A stretch of DNA of 64,000 nt, taken from positions 16,397,501 through 16,461,500 of the forward strand of contig NC_081819.1 in assembly GCF_030704535.1 (NCBI RefSeq), in the 5' to 3' direction. The notes beneath the pieces were generated by a model. That model worked only from the letters and a program-made list of their open reading frames with translations. It was not told where the DNA came from and did not search any database. Below, piece by piece: positions 62,088 to 64,000 of the stretch. The first letter of the stretch is position 1. Each line of letters begins with the position of its first letter. The translations under genes were made by a program, and so were the position numbers. Source of the DNA: Vitis vinifera (Eukaryota > Streptophyta > Magnoliopsida > Vitales > Vitaceae).

Positions 62088-64000
62088 TTTATTTTATTTT
62101 TTTGACAGGCAAATAAAATAAATGTATTAACAAAAAACACCTACCAAAAGTGCTCCAAGGTACACAAGTCATAACTAGTGACGCCAAAAAGCAAAAACAC
62201 AAAAGAGCAAGAAAAACAAAAATCCCTTCATGAAAACCCTAACCAATCTATAAACTCTTAACATGGTTAGGGATCATCTATGTACAATCTACAATCTATC
62301 CCACAACAAAAGGCTATAAAGACATGTGATTAGCGCTTGATTAGGCATTTTTTTTGCTTTCAAATGATCTCCAATTCCTTCCCTTACATAATGTCCAAAA
62401 TGTACACAATGGGACAAACCTCTAGACCTTTCATTTTTTGTCCAAAATGTACCAGGACACCCTAAAAGTGTTTCTCTTACTGAACTTGCCATCACCCACA
62501 CAACCCAAAACAAGGAAAACACCAAATTCCATAACACCCTACCTCCCCATACAATGTAGAAAGATGTGATCTATAGACTCTTCATCTTCCTTACAAAGAA
62601 AATATTGAGTCACCAATAAGACCATCCTTTCCTAGGCAATTGATCTAGAGAAATTTTTCCAACAAGCTTGGCACACTTCCACTCTTTAATGCCTCAGCAA
62701 AGTGTAGCAGGATTTAACTGAAAACTTATTCTTCCTTGCATCCATCCATTCCATTTTATTTTCCTCATCCCTTCTCACAATCTTCCCTTTAAGGCTCGAG
62801 AGAAAGGCCTTAACCTATCCATCACCCCAATCATTCAAGGGCTCCAACGCCCTCCCTCACCCTGCTGATCCCATACACTGTTGTCAAAAGCAAAAGGCCA
62901 TATCAAGGCAATAAGACTCCTTTTAACCTAAGGAGAAAGGCGAAAAACAAGGCGATAGCTTAACTATAGTAAGGCGATAAAAAATATATATATATTTACC
63001 TATTCGATATTCAACCAATATAAGTGTTGTCTCCAACAATCAACACTATTAATTTTTCATCACTTACAATGTCTTATAAAATTAACAATATAGTAATAAT
63101 TATTGAAAGTGCTAAATATTATACCCCATATTATAAAATAAAAAAATCATATTGTTTAAAAATATTCATCCTATCTAAATGTATATTCTAATTTTTCAAA
63201 CATCTAAAAAGCAAAATAAAAAATAAAATAAGAGATTGAACATTCTAGAGAAGCTTTAGGCATCATCATCATAGTCATTATTGAAATTAAAATTGTCATT
63301 ACTTCCATCAAGACTAGATTGATAACCCTCCATCTTGTTATCTCTATGATTAATAATATAATATTTTATCTCATACTTTGTTTAATCTTATGCTAGATTG
63401 AATGAAATTATAATCTACATATGTTTAATCTTAGTTCATGGTCAAAGGCGACCACCTCTATGCCTTGTGCCTTATCCCAAGGTGATTGCCTAGGCATTAT
63501 CTCTTTGAAGTCGTATTGCCTAGGTCTTCAGAAGACGACTTTTATCTACCCTACCTGGCCTGATGGCCTAGGCGATCGCCTTTGATAACATCGCCCATAC
63601 ATCAGCCACCCAAGCATCCTTTCTCAAAGTTATGAAATACAAAATAGGGAAGAGACACTCTTAGAGTAGAATCACTACACCATCTAGCTTTCTAGATTTT
63701 CAACCATCTTCCATTGCCCACCTGAATGAGGTTCAGCTATTAAAATTCCCCAACCTCTCCTTATGGCTTTCCACAACCCAATGTCAAAACCACACCTACT
63801 ATTTGGGAACCCTCCTCCCCATACTTCTCAACAATAACCCGCTTCCAAAGGGACCCATTCTCTGAGGCAAACCTCTAGATGCACTTGCCTAGCAACGCCT
63901 TGTTGGTTTGTTGGTAGCTTTCTAATACCAAGACCTCTATTACATTCCTCTCTCAAAGTGATCTCCTATCTCACCAAGTGCGGTTTTTTCTATAATGAAC
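62088..64000 (-). mobile_element. LINE retrotransposon 3' part in an EF-G intron
   Basis: A T-rich stretch at 62,088-62,105 is the poly-A tail on the minus strand. Minus-strand coding traces follow: a frame at 62,289-62,537 with VVWVMASSVRETLLGCPGTF, and upstream of it FLCKEDEESIDHIFLHC, the zinc-binding end of plant LINE reverse transcriptases. 63,601-64,000 continues with NKALLGKC and SLWKRVIVEKYGEEG-like words. Stops and shifts show decay. It is interrupted by the insertion at 62,877-63,593 and runs off the window edge. Confidence 0.75.
62877..63593. mobile_element. 717 bp MITE-like element nested in the LINE
   Basis: The left end reads TGTTGTCAAAAGCAAAAGGCC; the right end in reverse complement reads TGTTATCAAAGGCGATCGCC. 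CCCATAC stands on both sides (62,870-62,876 and 63,594-63,600) and LINE sequence resumes on each side. The interior is AT-rich with no transposase. Superfamily is uncertain; the target copy of 7 or more bases fits hAT or Mutator-like elements. Confidence 0.65.

Overview
This is nuclear DNA from a flowering plant. Genes are split by GT-AG introns, intergenic DNA is very AT-rich, and families of plant LTR retrotransposons, LINEs and MITE-like elements fill most of the space. The repeat families and gene content look most like grapevine (Vitis); that species call is an inference from recognition and was not tested.

Positions 1-36,300 are a repeat-dominated accessory region. A 3.4-4.3 kb segment occurs as copy A (280-4606), a broken copy B (about 25,850-29,990) and copy C (32,928-36,325). 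Copy C keeps an apparently intact two-exon gene for a small membrane protein. In copy A the same gene carries an inverted duplicate of itself, giving a hairpin with arms of about 300 bp. Between A and B lie a decayed Ty3/gypsy element on the minus strand (4607-19,096), a 1.2 kb PIF/Harbinger-like element inside its 5' LTR, a foldback array (19,690-20,700), and a solo LTR of a related family in the opposite orientation (23,069-25,604) with a CCGGAT-rich minisatellite.

Positions 38,000-44,000 are the gene-rich part. They hold a complete seven-exon cytosolic NAD-malate dehydrogenase (minus strand), with a second in-frame candidate first exon that would add a membrane anchor, and a complete three-exon tonoplast aquaporin (minus strand).

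Positions 44,670-61,270 hold a long plus-strand gene related to 3-hydroxyisobutyryl-CoA hydrolase. All recognised exons can be followed, but stops and frameshifts make it a probable pseudogene. One intron holds a young but coding-defective Ty1/copia element (50,490-55,538) with a perfect 5 bp target duplication; another holds LINE and SINE-like debris. The right edge contains the last two exons of a nuclear gene for mitochondrial elongation factor G (minus strand), whose upstream intron contains a LINE interrupted by a 717 bp MITE-like element.

Malate dehydrogenase, acyl-CoA hydrolase and mitochondrial EF-G all touch central or organellar metabolism, but nothing suggests a functional cluster. 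No rRNA gene, convincing tRNA gene or CRISPR array was seen.
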